Source: Candidatus Raymondbacteria bacterium RIFOXYA2_FULL_49_16 (GTDB lineage Bacteria; Fibrobacterota; OXYB2-FULL-49-7; XYB2-FULL-49-35). From it: 64,000 nt of DNA. Under the pieces are notes generated by a model that was not told where the DNA came from, made no database searches, and saw only the letters and a list, made by a program, of their open reading frames with translations. This document shows positions 32,372-41,554 of this stretch, one piece after another (within the stretch, counting starts at the first letter, position 1; the number at the start of each line of letters is the position of its first letter). The DNA is taken from assembly GCA_001789205.1 (NCBI GenBank), contig MFYT01000071.1, forward strand, positions 50,434 through 114,433. Reading direction: 5' to 3'. A program made the translations under genes and the position numbers.

Positions 32372-32406
32372 TCGACCTCGACCTCAACCTTAGCCTCGGC
32401 CTTCTT
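32372..32406 (+). repeat. Hexamer array before SDR 3' fragment
   Basis: Six RRCCTY-type units after the AbiE module, joined to CTTCTTTTTT and then the SDR tail. Confidence 0.88.
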
Positions 32407-32411
32407 TTTTG

Positions 32412-32458
32412 TGACAGATATGAATATTCCGGTTGATGGCGGATGGACCGCCTGGTAG
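32412..32458 (+). pseudogene. SDR 3' fragment
   Basis: Encodes the last residues NIPVDGGWTAW and a stop, as in the SDR at 29743. So the AbiE module lies between a complete SDR and a second SDR end. Confidence 0.9.
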
Positions 32459-32459
32459 A

Positions 32460-33197
32460 ATGAAAATGAAAATCGTCTGCACTATTGAAGCACGAATGCA
32501 ATCCACGCGCCTTCCTGGAAAGGTGTTGTTGCCTATTTTAGGCAAACCCATGCTTGAACGGCTGGTAGAGCGGATCAGACAGGCAAAGGAAATTGACGAA
32601 GTTGTTATTGCCACGACAGTGCATCCTTCATGCGATCCAATCGCCCAGCTAGCCGAAGGTATCGCTGTAAAATGCTTTCGCGGGAGTGAAGAAGATGTCC
32701 TGGACCGTGTGCTGCGGGCTGCCCAATCTGTTAATGCGGATCTTATTGTTGAACTCACCGGCGATAATCCGCTTGTTGATCCCAGGGTAATTTCAAAGGT
32801 CGTGCAAGCTTTTATGGCCGGGGATACAGATTACTGCACAAACCATCTGAAAAGAACTTATCCGATTGGCATGGATGTTCAGGTTTTTCCGGTAAAGGTC
32901 CTTGAGCAGGTGGCCTCACTCACGCGCGACCCGCGAGACCATGAACATGTGTCTGTATTTATTTATGAACATCCGGAAATATTTAAAATCAGGGATGTGG
33001 AAAGCGGGATTACAGAAGATGTGCACTCAATGCGCCTGACAGTGGACACTGACGCTGATTTCAGGCTGATTTGTGCGGTTTTTGAACGATTATATCCAAA
33101 GAACCCTGGTTTTGGGCTTGATGATATTCTTGCTTTGCGAAAGGCAGAGCCTGGCCTTTTTGCCGTAAATACCCATATTCAACAGAAAAAAACATGA
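32460..33197 (+). CDS. SpsF-type / CMP-sugar cytidylyltransferase
   Basis: 245 residues from ATG 32460. Start VCTIEARMQSTRLPGKVLL, then CFRGSEEDVLDRV, VELTGDNPLVDP, RLTVDTDADFRL. It is the stand-alone version of the SpsF/PseF family, forming CMP-activated sugar acids or related compounds. Distinct from the two reductase-linked copies. Its four-base overlap with the acetyltransferase suggests an operon. Confidence 0.88.
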   Translation: MKMKIVCTIEARMQSTRLPGKVLLPILGKPMLERLVERIRQAKEIDEVVIATTVHPSCDPIAQLAEGIAVKCFRGSEEDVLDRVLRAAQSVNADLIVELTGDNPLVDPRVISKVVQAFMAGDTDYCTNHLKRTYPIGMDVQVFPVKVLEQVASLTRDPRDHEHVSVFIYEHPEIFKIRDVESGITEDVHSMRLTVDTDADFRLICAVFERLYPKNPGFGLDDILALRKAEPGLFAVNTHIQQKKT

Positions 33198-33718
33198 ATC
33201 ACCCCGACATATTAACCGGCCGACTGCGGCTTGAACCGTTTGCTGAAAAGTATCTGACATTAAAGTATGTTGGATGGCTGAATGATCCGGCAGTTGTAAA
33301 ATACAGCGAACAGAGGCATAAAGCCCATACAATCGAGACCTGTCGTTCATATTGGGAAGCCATGCAGAAGGGCGGCCACTTTTTTTGGGCTGTTGTAGAA
33401 CCTTCCGAAGGCCACATTGGCAATATTTCAGCGTATATTGATTCGAAAAATAATACTGCGGACATCGCAATCATGATTGGTGAGACCGGCTTGCAGGGCA
33501 AGGGCTTTGGCCTGGAAACTTGGAAAGCTGTCATGAAGTTTTTATTCAAAAACACTGATATAAGGAAGATAACCGCAGGGACAATGTCTGCCAATGAACC
33601 AATGCTGCGAATTATGCGAAAGGCGGACATGGTGCCTGATGGAGTGCGCAAAGGTCAGTATCTTTTAGAAGGCCAGGAAGTAGATATTGTCTATTTCGCG
33701 GCATTTCGACAACCATGA
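33194..33718 (+). CDS. GNAT-family acetyltransferase (RimJ/RimL type)
   Basis: 174 residues. LTGRLRLEPFAEKYL, IGNISAYID, IMIGETGLQGKGFGLETWKA and GTMSANEPMLRIMRKADM define the GNAT fold. Likely acetylates an amino sugar in the pathway. Overlaps the next gene by four bases. Confidence 0.85.
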   Translation: MNHPDILTGRLRLEPFAEKYLTLKYVGWLNDPAVVKYSEQRHKAHTIETCRSYWEAMQKGGHFFWAVVEPSEGHIGNISAYIDSKNNTADIAIMIGETGLQGKGFGLETWKAVMKFLFKNTDIRKITAGTMSANEPMLRIMRKADMVPDGVRKGQYLLEGQEVDIVYFAAFRQP

Positions 33719-34701
33719 ACCTTTTTAAGGCCATTGTAATTGGATGCGGCAGAATAGGCGCCGGGGCTGCTGGTGGCAGCATGCAGTCGCATGCCGAAGC
33801 TTATTCCAAACATCCCGGTATCACACTTTCCGGCCTCTGCGATGCAGATCCTGGCAGGCTCTTGGAAGCTGCTGGCCGTTTCAAAGTCAAGAGTGATAGT
33901 GATTATATCAGGCTCTGCACAGAAATAAAGCCGGATATAGTGAGTATTTGCACCCCGGATAATACCCATGATGAAATTGCCTGTTCTCTTCTTGAATCTG
34001 TATCACCCAGGCTTATTTTTATGGAAAAACCTGTTGCCCTGACCGCGGATGCCGGAGCAAAGATGCTTGCCCTTGCCCAGAGCAAAAAATGTCTGATCGC
34101 CGTGAATTATACAAGGCGATATTCTGAAGCGTTTCAGAAGGTTCGCGACAATATTTCTGCGGGCCTTTACGGCAACCCCCTTCAGGCCACAATGACCTAT
34201 GGAAAAGGGCTTTTCCATAATGGAACGCATGCAATTGACCTTCTCCGGTACTGGTTCGGCGATTTTTCCAGTGAAAAACCTTTTGAGAAAATTTGGGGCC
34301 CTGCTGCTGATGCAAGTTATTCCTGTGTTTTAACGTTCCAAACGGGTTTTAAGGCAGTACTCCGGGCCTTTGATGAAAGAGTAAGCACTGTATTTGAGGG
34401 CGATTATATTTTTGAAAAGGGGAGGGTTGGTTTTACAAACGGCGGCGCACTATGGCATTTTTACGATAATACCGAGAGCCCTTATTTCCGTGACTACCGG
34501 AATTATATTGAAAAAAATACACAAGCCACTTGCTTTGCACAGCCGTTTGAAAATTGTCTGTACCGGGCTATTGATAATATTGTTGCAGCACTGAATACCA
34601 GTGCACCGCTTTTATGCGATGGGCAGGATGGTTTAATGGCTATTAGAATTGCAGAAAGAATCAGAAACGATTATGAAGCGCATAGCAGTTGTTGCAGGTG
34701 A
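33715..34701 (+). CDS. Gfo/Idh/MocA-family oxidoreductase
   Basis: 328 residues. Rossmann motif IGCGRIGAGAAGG near the N-terminus, EKPVALT at the catalytic lysine site, and HNGTHAIDLLRYW in the substrate domain. NAD(P)-dependent oxidation or reduction of a nucleotide-sugar. In glycan clusters these often make 3-keto sugars for a following DegT aminotransferase, and one follows at 35729. Confidence 0.9.
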   Translation: MNLFKAIVIGCGRIGAGAAGGSMQSHAEAYSKHPGITLSGLCDADPGRLLEAAGRFKVKSDSDYIRLCTEIKPDIVSICTPDNTHDEIACSLLESVSPRLIFMEKPVALTADAGAKMLALAQSKKCLIAVNYTRRYSEAFQKVRDNISAGLYGNPLQATMTYGKGLFHNGTHAIDLLRYWFGDFSSEKPFEKIWGPAADASYSCVLTFQTGFKAVLRAFDERVSTVFEGDYIFEKGRVGFTNGGALWHFYDNTESPYFRDYRNYIEKNTQATCFAQPFENCLYRAIDNIVAALNTSAPLLCDGQDGLMAIRIAERIRNDYEAHSSCCR

Positions 34702-35725
34702 TGCCGGCGGAGCAGCGGCTTTGGTTCCCGTCATAACGGAATTATTGAAAACCAATGAACTTACCGTGGCATTGAAACCCTATGGCCTTGCCGAATCCAT
34801 TTGGTCTGATGCCGGATTAAACATGTTCGTCAATCAGGATAGCGAATATGACTTATTGCTTACGGGCACAAGCGTCAATTCTGAAATGCGTGAACTTGAT
34901 TGCATTAAAAATGCGCATGCTGCAGGGAAATATTCTGTTTCGCTCATAGATTTCTGGTCTAACATCCGCGAGCGATTTACCGGCAAAGACGGCTCCATGG
35001 TATTGCCGGATGCGCTTGCAGTGCTTGATGAAGGCCAACGGAAGCATATGGTTGGTTTAGGGTTTCCTGATGAACGGCTGTTTGTAACCGGGCATCCCTT
35101 GCTCGAAGACGCCGAACTGTTCGGGAAGGACAACAAGGCCGATTCATTACGGTCAAAACTGATTACCCAATACGGCCTGACGAGTTCCGGCATTCTGGTT
35201 CTTTTTGCTTCGCAACCCATCCGCAAAATGGGATATGCGGAGAAATATGGGTTTGATGAAGTTGCCGCGTGCGAAGACGTTTGTGCAGCCGCAAAAAGTT
35301 ATGGAAAATTAGAAATCCTTCTTCTCCCGCACCCAAGAGAAACTTCGAAAGAAGTTAAGAATAAATATGCCCATCTGGCTGGCCCGCATTTTCGGATATT
35401 GAAAAGCGATTTGCCCTGGGAGTCTGTTTTGAGCGCAGATATAGTAATAGGCATGAACTCAATGCTTCTGATGGAAGCTTGCCTGATGCGTAAAACCGTT
35501 ATAAGTCACCAACCAAACCTTAAAGGTCAGGATTATCTGGTATCCAATGCCTCTGGCTGGAGTGTTAGCACAAAATCACGAAGCGAGTTGCAATCAGCCT
35601 TAGAGTCATTTTTAACTAATAATACCTTTCAGAATGCTCATAAAAAGGTTTTAAATAGTATTGAGATACAGGCTGGTGCTGCGAATCGTGTTGTTTCGCT
35701 TGTTTTAGATACCAATGCGAGGTAG
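34673..35725 (+). CDS. GT-B fold glycosyltransferase or epimerase-like protein
   Basis: 350 residues from ATG 34673, overlapping the previous gene by 29 bases. RIAVVAGDAGGAAALVPVI at the N-terminus, LFVTGHPLLED in the middle, and DIVIGMNSMLLMEACLMRKTVI near the C-terminus resemble GT-B or UDP-GlcNAc 2-epimerase folds. I cannot say which activity. It could be the missing PseG-like step, but the PseG signature (GGGHxxR) is absent. Confidence 0.6.
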   Translation: MKRIAVVAGDAGGAAALVPVITELLKTNELTVALKPYGLAESIWSDAGLNMFVNQDSEYDLLLTGTSVNSEMRELDCIKNAHAAGKYSVSLIDFWSNIRERFTGKDGSMVLPDALAVLDEGQRKHMVGLGFPDERLFVTGHPLLEDAELFGKDNKADSLRSKLITQYGLTSSGILVLFASQPIRKMGYAEKYGFDEVAACEDVCAAAKSYGKLEILLLPHPRETSKEVKNKYAHLAGPHFRILKSDLPWESVLSADIVIGMNSMLLMEACLMRKTVISHQPNLKGQDYLVSNASGWSVSTKSRSELQSALESFLTNNTFQNAHKKVLNSIEIQAGAANRVVSLVLDTNAR

Positions 35726-35728
35726 ATT

Positions 35729-36994
35729 ATGGAAAAATTAGCAATTTTAGGCGGCAAGCCTGTGCGTACGAAACCGTTTCCAGCTGTTAAAAATATTGGA
35801 AAAGAAGAAATAGCTGCGGTTAATCGCGTATTAAAGAGCGGTGTGTTGTCCAAGTTTCTCGGCGTCTGGCATAAAGACTTCTATGGTGGGCCTGGTGTTC
35901 AGAAACTGGAAAAAAATTGGGCCGCACATTTTGGCGTAAAACATGCAATATCTGTTAACTCCGCCACATCCGGCCTGTATGCCGCAGTTGCAGCCACTGG
36001 CGTTGGGCCTGGTGATGAGGTCATTGTCTCGCCCTATACCATGTCTGCTTCTGCTGCAGGAATCCTTGTATGCGGTGCTGTCCCTGTGTTTGCCGACATA
36101 GATCCGAAAACATATTGCATATCAGCAGAAACCATCAAAAAAGTGCTTACTCGCCGGACAAAAGCCATTGTTGTTGTTGATATTTTTGGATATCCTGCTG
36201 ATTTTGACGGAATAATGGCGTTAGCGCGCAAATATAAGCTTACGGTCGTTGAAGATGCTGCTCAGGCACCTGGTGCCAAGTATAAAGGCCGTTGGGCTGG
36301 GACCCTGGGTGATGTGGGTGTTTTTAGCCTTAATTATCACAAAACAATTCATTCCGGTGAAGGCGGCATTGTTGTAACAAACAATGATGATCTGGCAAAT
36401 CGTATTCAGCTTATCAGGAATCATGCTGAAACAGTTGTTAAGGCCAAAGGCGACCGGCATCTTGCGCATTTGATAGGGTTTAATTATCGTATGACTGAAA
36501 TTGAAGCTGCTATTGCTGCTGAACAGTTAAAAAAGCTCGAAAAGTTTACAAAATTAAGGATTCAGGCCGCTGAATATATTAACCATAAATTGAAAGGGAT
36601 TCCCTGGCTTAAACCTTTTACAGTACAGGCTGGCCGCAGGCATGTCTACTATGTGTTGCCGTTCCAGTACGATGAAAAACTGGCGGGGGTTCCACGGGAA
36701 TCGTTCGTAAAGGCGGTTGCGGCAGAGGGTGTTCCTTTTGCCCAAGGGTATGTTGAGCCGCTCTATATGCAGCCGATTTATCAGAAGCGCGCAAGTATCT
36801 GTTCGTATAGTTGCCCAAAGTATAAAGGAAAAGTCTCGTATGCAAAGGGGATATGTCCGGTGACTGAGGAAATGCATTATAAAAAGCTGGTTTTTACAAC
36901 GCTGGTTCATCATAGCCTGTCAAGAAAAGATGTGGAAGATGTTGCGATTGCTGTCGTGAAGGTAGCAGATAATATTGGATCCCTGCCACGATGA
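35729..36994 (+). CDS. DegT/DnrJ/EryC1/StrS aminotransferase, third copy
   Basis: 421 residues, PLP aminotransferase. LAILGGKPVRTKPFP start, SVNSATSGLYAAV, EDAAQAPGA and PLP lysine in LNYHKTIHSGEGG. It is longer than the others and has a cysteine-containing stretch (RASICSYSCPKYKG) near the C-terminus. It likely aminates the keto sugar formed by the Gfo/Idh enzyme. Overlaps the next gene by four bases. Confidence 0.92.
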   Translation: MEKLAILGGKPVRTKPFPAVKNIGKEEIAAVNRVLKSGVLSKFLGVWHKDFYGGPGVQKLEKNWAAHFGVKHAISVNSATSGLYAAVAATGVGPGDEVIVSPYTMSASAAGILVCGAVPVFADIDPKTYCISAETIKKVLTRRTKAIVVVDIFGYPADFDGIMALARKYKLTVVEDAAQAPGAKYKGRWAGTLGDVGVFSLNYHKTIHSGEGGIVVTNNDDLANRIQLIRNHAETVVKAKGDRHLAHLIGFNYRMTEIEAAIAAEQLKKLEKFTKLRIQAAEYINHKLKGIPWLKPFTVQAGRRHVYYVLPFQYDEKLAGVPRESFVKAVAAEGVPFAQGYVEPLYMQPIYQKRASICSYSCPKYKGKVSYAKGICPVTEEMHYKKLVFTTLVHHSLSRKDVEDVAIAVVKVADNIGSLPR

Positions 36995-38193
36995 CAACAA
37001 AGAGAGTGCTTTTTGTACCAGCAACAAAGCGGAACGCAGACTTGTTGATTTTATATGCATTAGCGTTGAAGGATGAGTATGAATGTCTTTTTTTAAGGAC
37101 AACACTATTCGGCAGTGTCGCTGACGCAGGAGAAGAACCGGCAAACCAGGGATTTCGAGTTGTCACTGACCAGTTTTTATTGCAGAATGGTGGCATCCGA
37201 GAATTTTCTCGCGTCCGTAAACAAAAACAATTACATGGCAGGTATAAGAGTTTTCTGGCAGCCTTGCAATTGGATTTAATTGTTATTGGATGGGACAATG
37301 ATTCGATTGGAAAATGGACTTCGTTTGTCGCAGATGAGATTCAAATCCCAAGCTTGGGATGCCAGGAAGGCAGCTGGACCTTCAGCTATGCATTCCCGCT
37401 AAAGGTAAGGGTAAAAAAGCTGCTTCTTGAATTTGTTTCAGCAATATATTACAAACCCGCGCGGTATTCAAAATTTTACCAGAATTCTGTTTATGTTGCG
37501 GTTTGGGGTGAGTTTGATAAAAAACAGGCGATCCGTCACGGTGCATTAGAGAAGAATGTGTTTGTCGTTGGGGATCCTCGGCAAGATCCGGCAAAACGGA
37601 ACAGTGATGATGCCCGACCATTTCTCGAAAATAAGACGATATTATATCTTGATCTGCCCGGGTTGACATTGCCCAAGGGTACGGTTAATTATGCGGCTCT
37701 TCAGAAATTTCGTGCCCGTATGGTTGAGATTATTGACAGCAAAGGTTATAGCTTGATCTATAAAGTGCATCCACTTACCAGCGAAAAAGAAATGAAGGAT
37801 GTTAAAGAAATCTTATCTGGAAAGCCAAGGGTGAACCTTGTTGTTCAGGGTATCGCTGAGTCTTTCTATAAAAACGTTTGTGCGTGTATTACTTTTCCCT
37901 CAACCTGTATTTATACTATTCTTGCCACAGGCGCTCCATTGATTCAGATTCGGCCAAAATTTGGTCTTGTTGATCAATATTTCTGGGATCCGTATGTGGA
38001 TTGTGGTGCTGGAATAAATATCGAGTCGCCGGAAGATATCGAATCTGCATTAGAACAGATCGAAAAACCCGCATGGAAGCAGGCTTACCTTCAAAAAAGT
38101 AAGAGTGCTGCCATGCAGATAATGGGGCCTGATGATGGAAAGGCTGGGCAACGATTTCGACAAACGGTTCAAACGATTTTTTCAAATAACTGA
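36991..38193 (+). CDS. Putative surface-carbohydrate GT-B-like protein
   Basis: 400 residues with an N-terminal LFVPATKRNADLLILYALAL, a central VVGDPRQDPA and a C-terminal region with ITFPSTCIYTILATGAPLI, a layout typical of GT-B-like capsule or LPS transferases. No specific family recognised. Its position inside an overlapping gene chain suggests it is part of glycan assembly. Confidence 0.6.
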   Translation: MTTKRVLFVPATKRNADLLILYALALKDEYECLFLRTTLFGSVADAGEEPANQGFRVVTDQFLLQNGGIREFSRVRKQKQLHGRYKSFLAALQLDLIVIGWDNDSIGKWTSFVADEIQIPSLGCQEGSWTFSYAFPLKVRVKKLLLEFVSAIYYKPARYSKFYQNSVYVAVWGEFDKKQAIRHGALEKNVFVVGDPRQDPAKRNSDDARPFLENKTILYLDLPGLTLPKGTVNYAALQKFRARMVEIIDSKGYSLIYKVHPLTSEKEMKDVKEILSGKPRVNLVVQGIAESFYKNVCACITFPSTCIYTILATGAPLIQIRPKFGLVDQYFWDPYVDCGAGINIESPEDIESALEQIEKPAWKQAYLQKSKSAAMQIMGPDDGKAGQRFRQTVQTIFSNN

Positions 38194-38202
38194 TGGAGCC
38201 AT

Positions 38203-39411
38203 ATGATGAAACAGCGTGATACGTCAGGAAAACCCCGATTTTCTAATCTTCAGTATTGTTCGCGGTGTTGTATGCCTGAAACCCAGGAGGGAATAAAGTA
38301 TGATGAAATGGGTATTTGTCAGGCGTGCCAGTCCTCGGAACAAAAGATTCATATAAACTGGGTTGAACGAGAAAGTTCTTTGCGTGCTATTTTTGATGAG
38401 GCAAAGGCAAAAGCAGGGAACGGTTATGACTGTATCGTGCCTATCAGCGGCGGAAAGGACAGCACGTTCCAACTGCATGTGCTGGTAAACGTGTATAAAA
38501 TGAAACCGCTTGCAGTCACATTTAACCATAATTGGTTCAGTGAAACCGGCTGGTATAATCTGCAGAATGCCCTGGAAGTTTTTAAATTGGACCATATGAT
38601 GTTTACGCCGAACAGGGACCTGGTCAACAGGATCGCCCGCAGGTCGCTTGATGGAATTGGGGATGTCTGCTGGCATTGCCATGCCGGGTGTGGAGCATAC
38701 CCGCTGCAGGTGGCCACAAAATTTAAAATACCACTGCTGGTTTATGGGGAATCGATTGCAGAGGCTTCGGGCCGTGCTTCTTATTACAAGCCGGTGCGGA
38801 AATTCGATAGAGATTATTTTACGAAAGTGTCAGCAAAACTCAAACCTTCAGAGATGGTATGTGAATATCTGAGCGGTCGCGACCTGTATCCCTTTGAAGT
38901 GCCAAGCGTTGAGGATATTGAATCCGTAGGGGTATATGGAATCCATCTGGGAGACTATATCTTTTGGGACGATGAACGTCAGACTGAATTTATTCGCGAT
39001 ACGTATGGATGGAAAGAAACCGAGATCGAAGGGGCTTATAAGCAGTATAAAAGCGCCGAGTGCGTTATGCCGGGTATGCATGATTTTACCTGTTATTTGA
39101 AAAGAGGTTATGGTCGGAGTACCTATCAGGCATGTGTTGATGTCAGAAATGGTCTTTTGACACGTGAAGAGGGTTTTGCTCTGGCAAATGAGCATGATGC
39201 TGCTCGTCCGGATGCACTTGATTATTATTTGGAAATAACCGGGTTGTCTGAAAAAGAGTTTTATCAAACCATGGAGAAATTACGTCAACAGAAGCTTAAG
39301 GGGATCGACGTACCGGTTTTACAGCGTACCAAACCAGTAAAAGAGAAGCTTGTGCCACACGTACAACAGATAATCCGTAAATACAGGCAGCAACCAGGAA
39401 AGGCTAAGTAA
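38203..39411 (+). CDS. N-acetyl sugar amidotransferase (PseA/WbpG-like)
   Basis: 402 residues. YCSRCCMPETQEGI at the start with cysteine pairs and a P-loop ATP pyrophosphatase motif S82-GGKDST-T88. The family converts an acetamido group to an acetamidino group with ammonia from a glutaminase. Usually HisH- and HisF-like partners supply the ammonia; here neither is seen, and an amidase gene follows with one base overlap. Tail at residues 380-402 is basic. Confidence 0.9.
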   Translation: MMKQRDTSGKPRFSNLQYCSRCCMPETQEGIKYDEMGICQACQSSEQKIHINWVERESSLRAIFDEAKAKAGNGYDCIVPISGGKDSTFQLHVLVNVYKMKPLAVTFNHNWFSETGWYNLQNALEVFKLDHMMFTPNRDLVNRIARRSLDGIGDVCWHCHAGCGAYPLQVATKFKIPLLVYGESIAEASGRASYYKPVRKFDRDYFTKVSAKLKPSEMVCEYLSGRDLYPFEVPSVEDIESVGVYGIHLGDYIFWDDERQTEFIRDTYGWKETEIEGAYKQYKSAECVMPGMHDFTCYLKRGYGRSTYQACVDVRNGLLTREEGFALANEHDAARPDALDYYLEITGLSEKEFYQTMEKLRQQKLKGIDVPVLQRTKPVKEKLVPHVQQIIRKYRQQPGKAK

Positions 39412-40766
39412 TGGCTCTATTTAATGATAAAAGTATACACCAGATAACCGGCATGCTGGCGCAGAAGAAGATTTCAGCTGTTGAAATCGCGCAGGAATCA
39501 ATAAAACAATACACAGCACTGGAGCAGAAGGTACAAGCATGGGTCTGTTTCAACGGTGACAAACTACTGTCTGAAGCGAAGGCTGCGGATGCGCGCTTGT
39601 CTGACGGCCAGCCTGTGCGGTCACTTGAGGCTGTCCCAATTGGCGTTAAGGATATAATGAACACTATTGATTTCCCAACTCAGATGGGCAGCCCTATATG
39701 GAAGGACTTCACGCCCGGCAATGATGCTCGGGTGGTTTTTTCTCTTAAACAGGAAGGCGGCTTGGTTCCTGGAAAGACGGTCACTGCTGAGTTTGCAGTA
39801 CATACTCTGGGAAAGACACTGAACCCTCATGATGTTACCCGTACACCTGGTACTTCCTCAAGTGGTTCAGCGGTTGCGGTTGCAACTGCAATGGTACCTG
39901 CTGCTCTGGCAACACAAACAGCCGGCTCCATAGTCAGGCCAGCAAGTTTCTGTGGTATATATGGCTGTAAGCCGTCTTTTGGACTCATTCCGCGTACTGG
40001 CTTGTTGAAAACGACAGACAGTCTCGATACTGTAGGCTTTATGGCATATCACTACGAAGATTTAAAAAATTTATTTGAAGTCTTTCGTGTGCATGGCCAC
40101 AATTATCCTGTCAGCGATACGTATCTTTCTGATACGTCTTTGCAGTCCGCACCTTCAGGTAGGCCGTGGAAGATTGCTTTCGTAAGGACGCGTACATGGA
40201 AAAATCTCCCTGACCAGGAAGCAAAATCAATCGAAGAATGGATTGCACGGTTATCCCGTGAAAAAGATATTGAAATTCATGAAGTTGAACTCCCGGCTAT
40301 AATGCAGAAGTCGCATGAGGTGCATGCGACCATATACGATAAGACGCTGGCTTATTATTTCAACGAAGAGTTCAAGAAAGCTGAATTAGTTTCGCCGATT
40401 ATGAATCGATTGATCGCACATGGGAATAAGATAACAGTATCTGAATACCAGGCAGCTTTAAATACACAGGAAGAGATGTGGCGGGCTATGGACGGATTTC
40501 TTGATGGATTTGATGTAATGGTGTCGCATGCCACAGCAGGTCCAGCACCGTTGCGTGATACCGAGGAATTGCCGGATCCTGCGCTTATGTGGACAATGAC
40601 CCACCTTCCGGTTGTTCATGTGCCCTTATTCCGCTCATCTGATGGGCTTCCTTTTGGCATGCAAATAACGGCAAAGAAATATTTGGATTATAAACTTCTG
40701 ACGTTCTGTGATATGCTGATACAAAGGGAAATTATTCCAACCCATGCACAAGGTGTTCGGTTATGA
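39411..40766 (+). CDS. Amidase signature-family protein
   Basis: 451 residues with the complete Ser-cisSer-Lys triad: K80 (GVKDIMNT), S149 (GTSSSGS) and S173 (QTAGSIVRP), with the usual spacing of 24 between the serines. It hydrolyses or transfers an amide. Its overlap with the amidotransferase gene suggests it may provide ammonia to it or act on the same product (inference). Other amidase signature enzymes act on free amides, so this is not certain. Confidence 0.88.
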   Translation: MALFNDKSIHQITGMLAQKKISAVEIAQESIKQYTALEQKVQAWVCFNGDKLLSEAKAADARLSDGQPVRSLEAVPIGVKDIMNTIDFPTQMGSPIWKDFTPGNDARVVFSLKQEGGLVPGKTVTAEFAVHTLGKTLNPHDVTRTPGTSSSGSAVAVATAMVPAALATQTAGSIVRPASFCGIYGCKPSFGLIPRTGLLKTTDSLDTVGFMAYHYEDLKNLFEVFRVHGHNYPVSDTYLSDTSLQSAPSGRPWKIAFVRTRTWKNLPDQEAKSIEEWIARLSREKDIEIHEVELPAIMQKSHEVHATIYDKTLAYYFNEEFKKAELVSPIMNRLIAHGNKITVSEYQAALNTQEEMWRAMDGFLDGFDVMVSHATAGPAPLRDTEELPDPALMWTMTHLPVVHVPLFRSSDGLPFGMQITAKKYLDYKLLTFCDMLIQREIIPTHAQGVRL

Positions 40767-41533
40767 TTAAAGCATTCTTTCGTGAATTGATCCCTATGCG
40801 ATTTTACAGGCTGATTAGAATATTGTTTAAACGCCTTGATTTTGTTTCCGGACCTTTCACCTATAATGAAGATGGTTTTGCCACATGGGATCAGAGCGCC
40901 GATTTTATGACAGATGGCAAGTTTTTAAATGCTTATAAAGTTGGCAAGAAGACTGGTAGTTGGATTCGTTATTCAGAGATTCATTGGCGAGCCTATATCG
41001 TTTGTTGGGCTGCAAATCATACTTCGCACCTTGAAGGTGATTTCGTGGAGTGCGGTGTAAATAGAGGTGGTTATGCTCGGGCCATTCTAGAATATGTAGG
41101 GCCTAATTTAAATGGGAAGCGTTTCTGGCTACTGGATACATTTGAAGGAATTCCCGGAGAACAGATTTCCAAAGAAGAAGCTGGATTTGGCCGCAAGGCC
41201 GGTGGGTATTCTGAATGCTTTGAAGCTGTTAATGCAACATTTAAACCATTTTCAAATGTACAAATAGTTCGAGGTCGTGTTCCAGAAACATTATCACAGG
41301 TACAATCTGAAAAAGTATGTTATCTCTCAATTGATATGAATATAACTGAACCGGAAATTGCTGCTGCCGAATTTTTCTGGGATAAACTGGTTTCCGGAGC
41401 TATTATTGTGCTGGATGACTATAATTTCGCATGGCATCTGCCACAGCGAAGGGCATTTGATGAATTTGCCGTTAAACATGGCGTCAAAGTTCTTGCGCTT
41501 CCTACTGGGCAGGGTTTGATCTTTAAGAGGTAA
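40763..41533 (+). CDS. TylF/MycF-type methyltransferase family
   Basis: 256 residues. DFVECGVNRGGYARAI is the SAM-binding site, LDTFEGIPG follows, and SIDMNITEPEIAAAEFF and IIVLDDYNF are typical of macrocin O-methyltransferase-like enzymes, which methylate sugar hydroxyls with a metal ion. Overlaps the amidase by four bases. Confidence 0.88.
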   Translation: MIKAFFRELIPMRFYRLIRILFKRLDFVSGPFTYNEDGFATWDQSADFMTDGKFLNAYKVGKKTGSWIRYSEIHWRAYIVCWAANHTSHLEGDFVECGVNRGGYARAILEYVGPNLNGKRFWLLDTFEGIPGEQISKEEAGFGRKAGGYSECFEAVNATFKPFSNVQIVRGRVPETLSQVQSEKVCYLSIDMNITEPEIAAAEFFWDKLVSGAIIVLDDYNFAWHLPQRRAFDEFAVKHGVKVLALPTGQGLIFKR

Positions 41534-41554
41534 TTTTTCAAAAAGGAATAAGCA

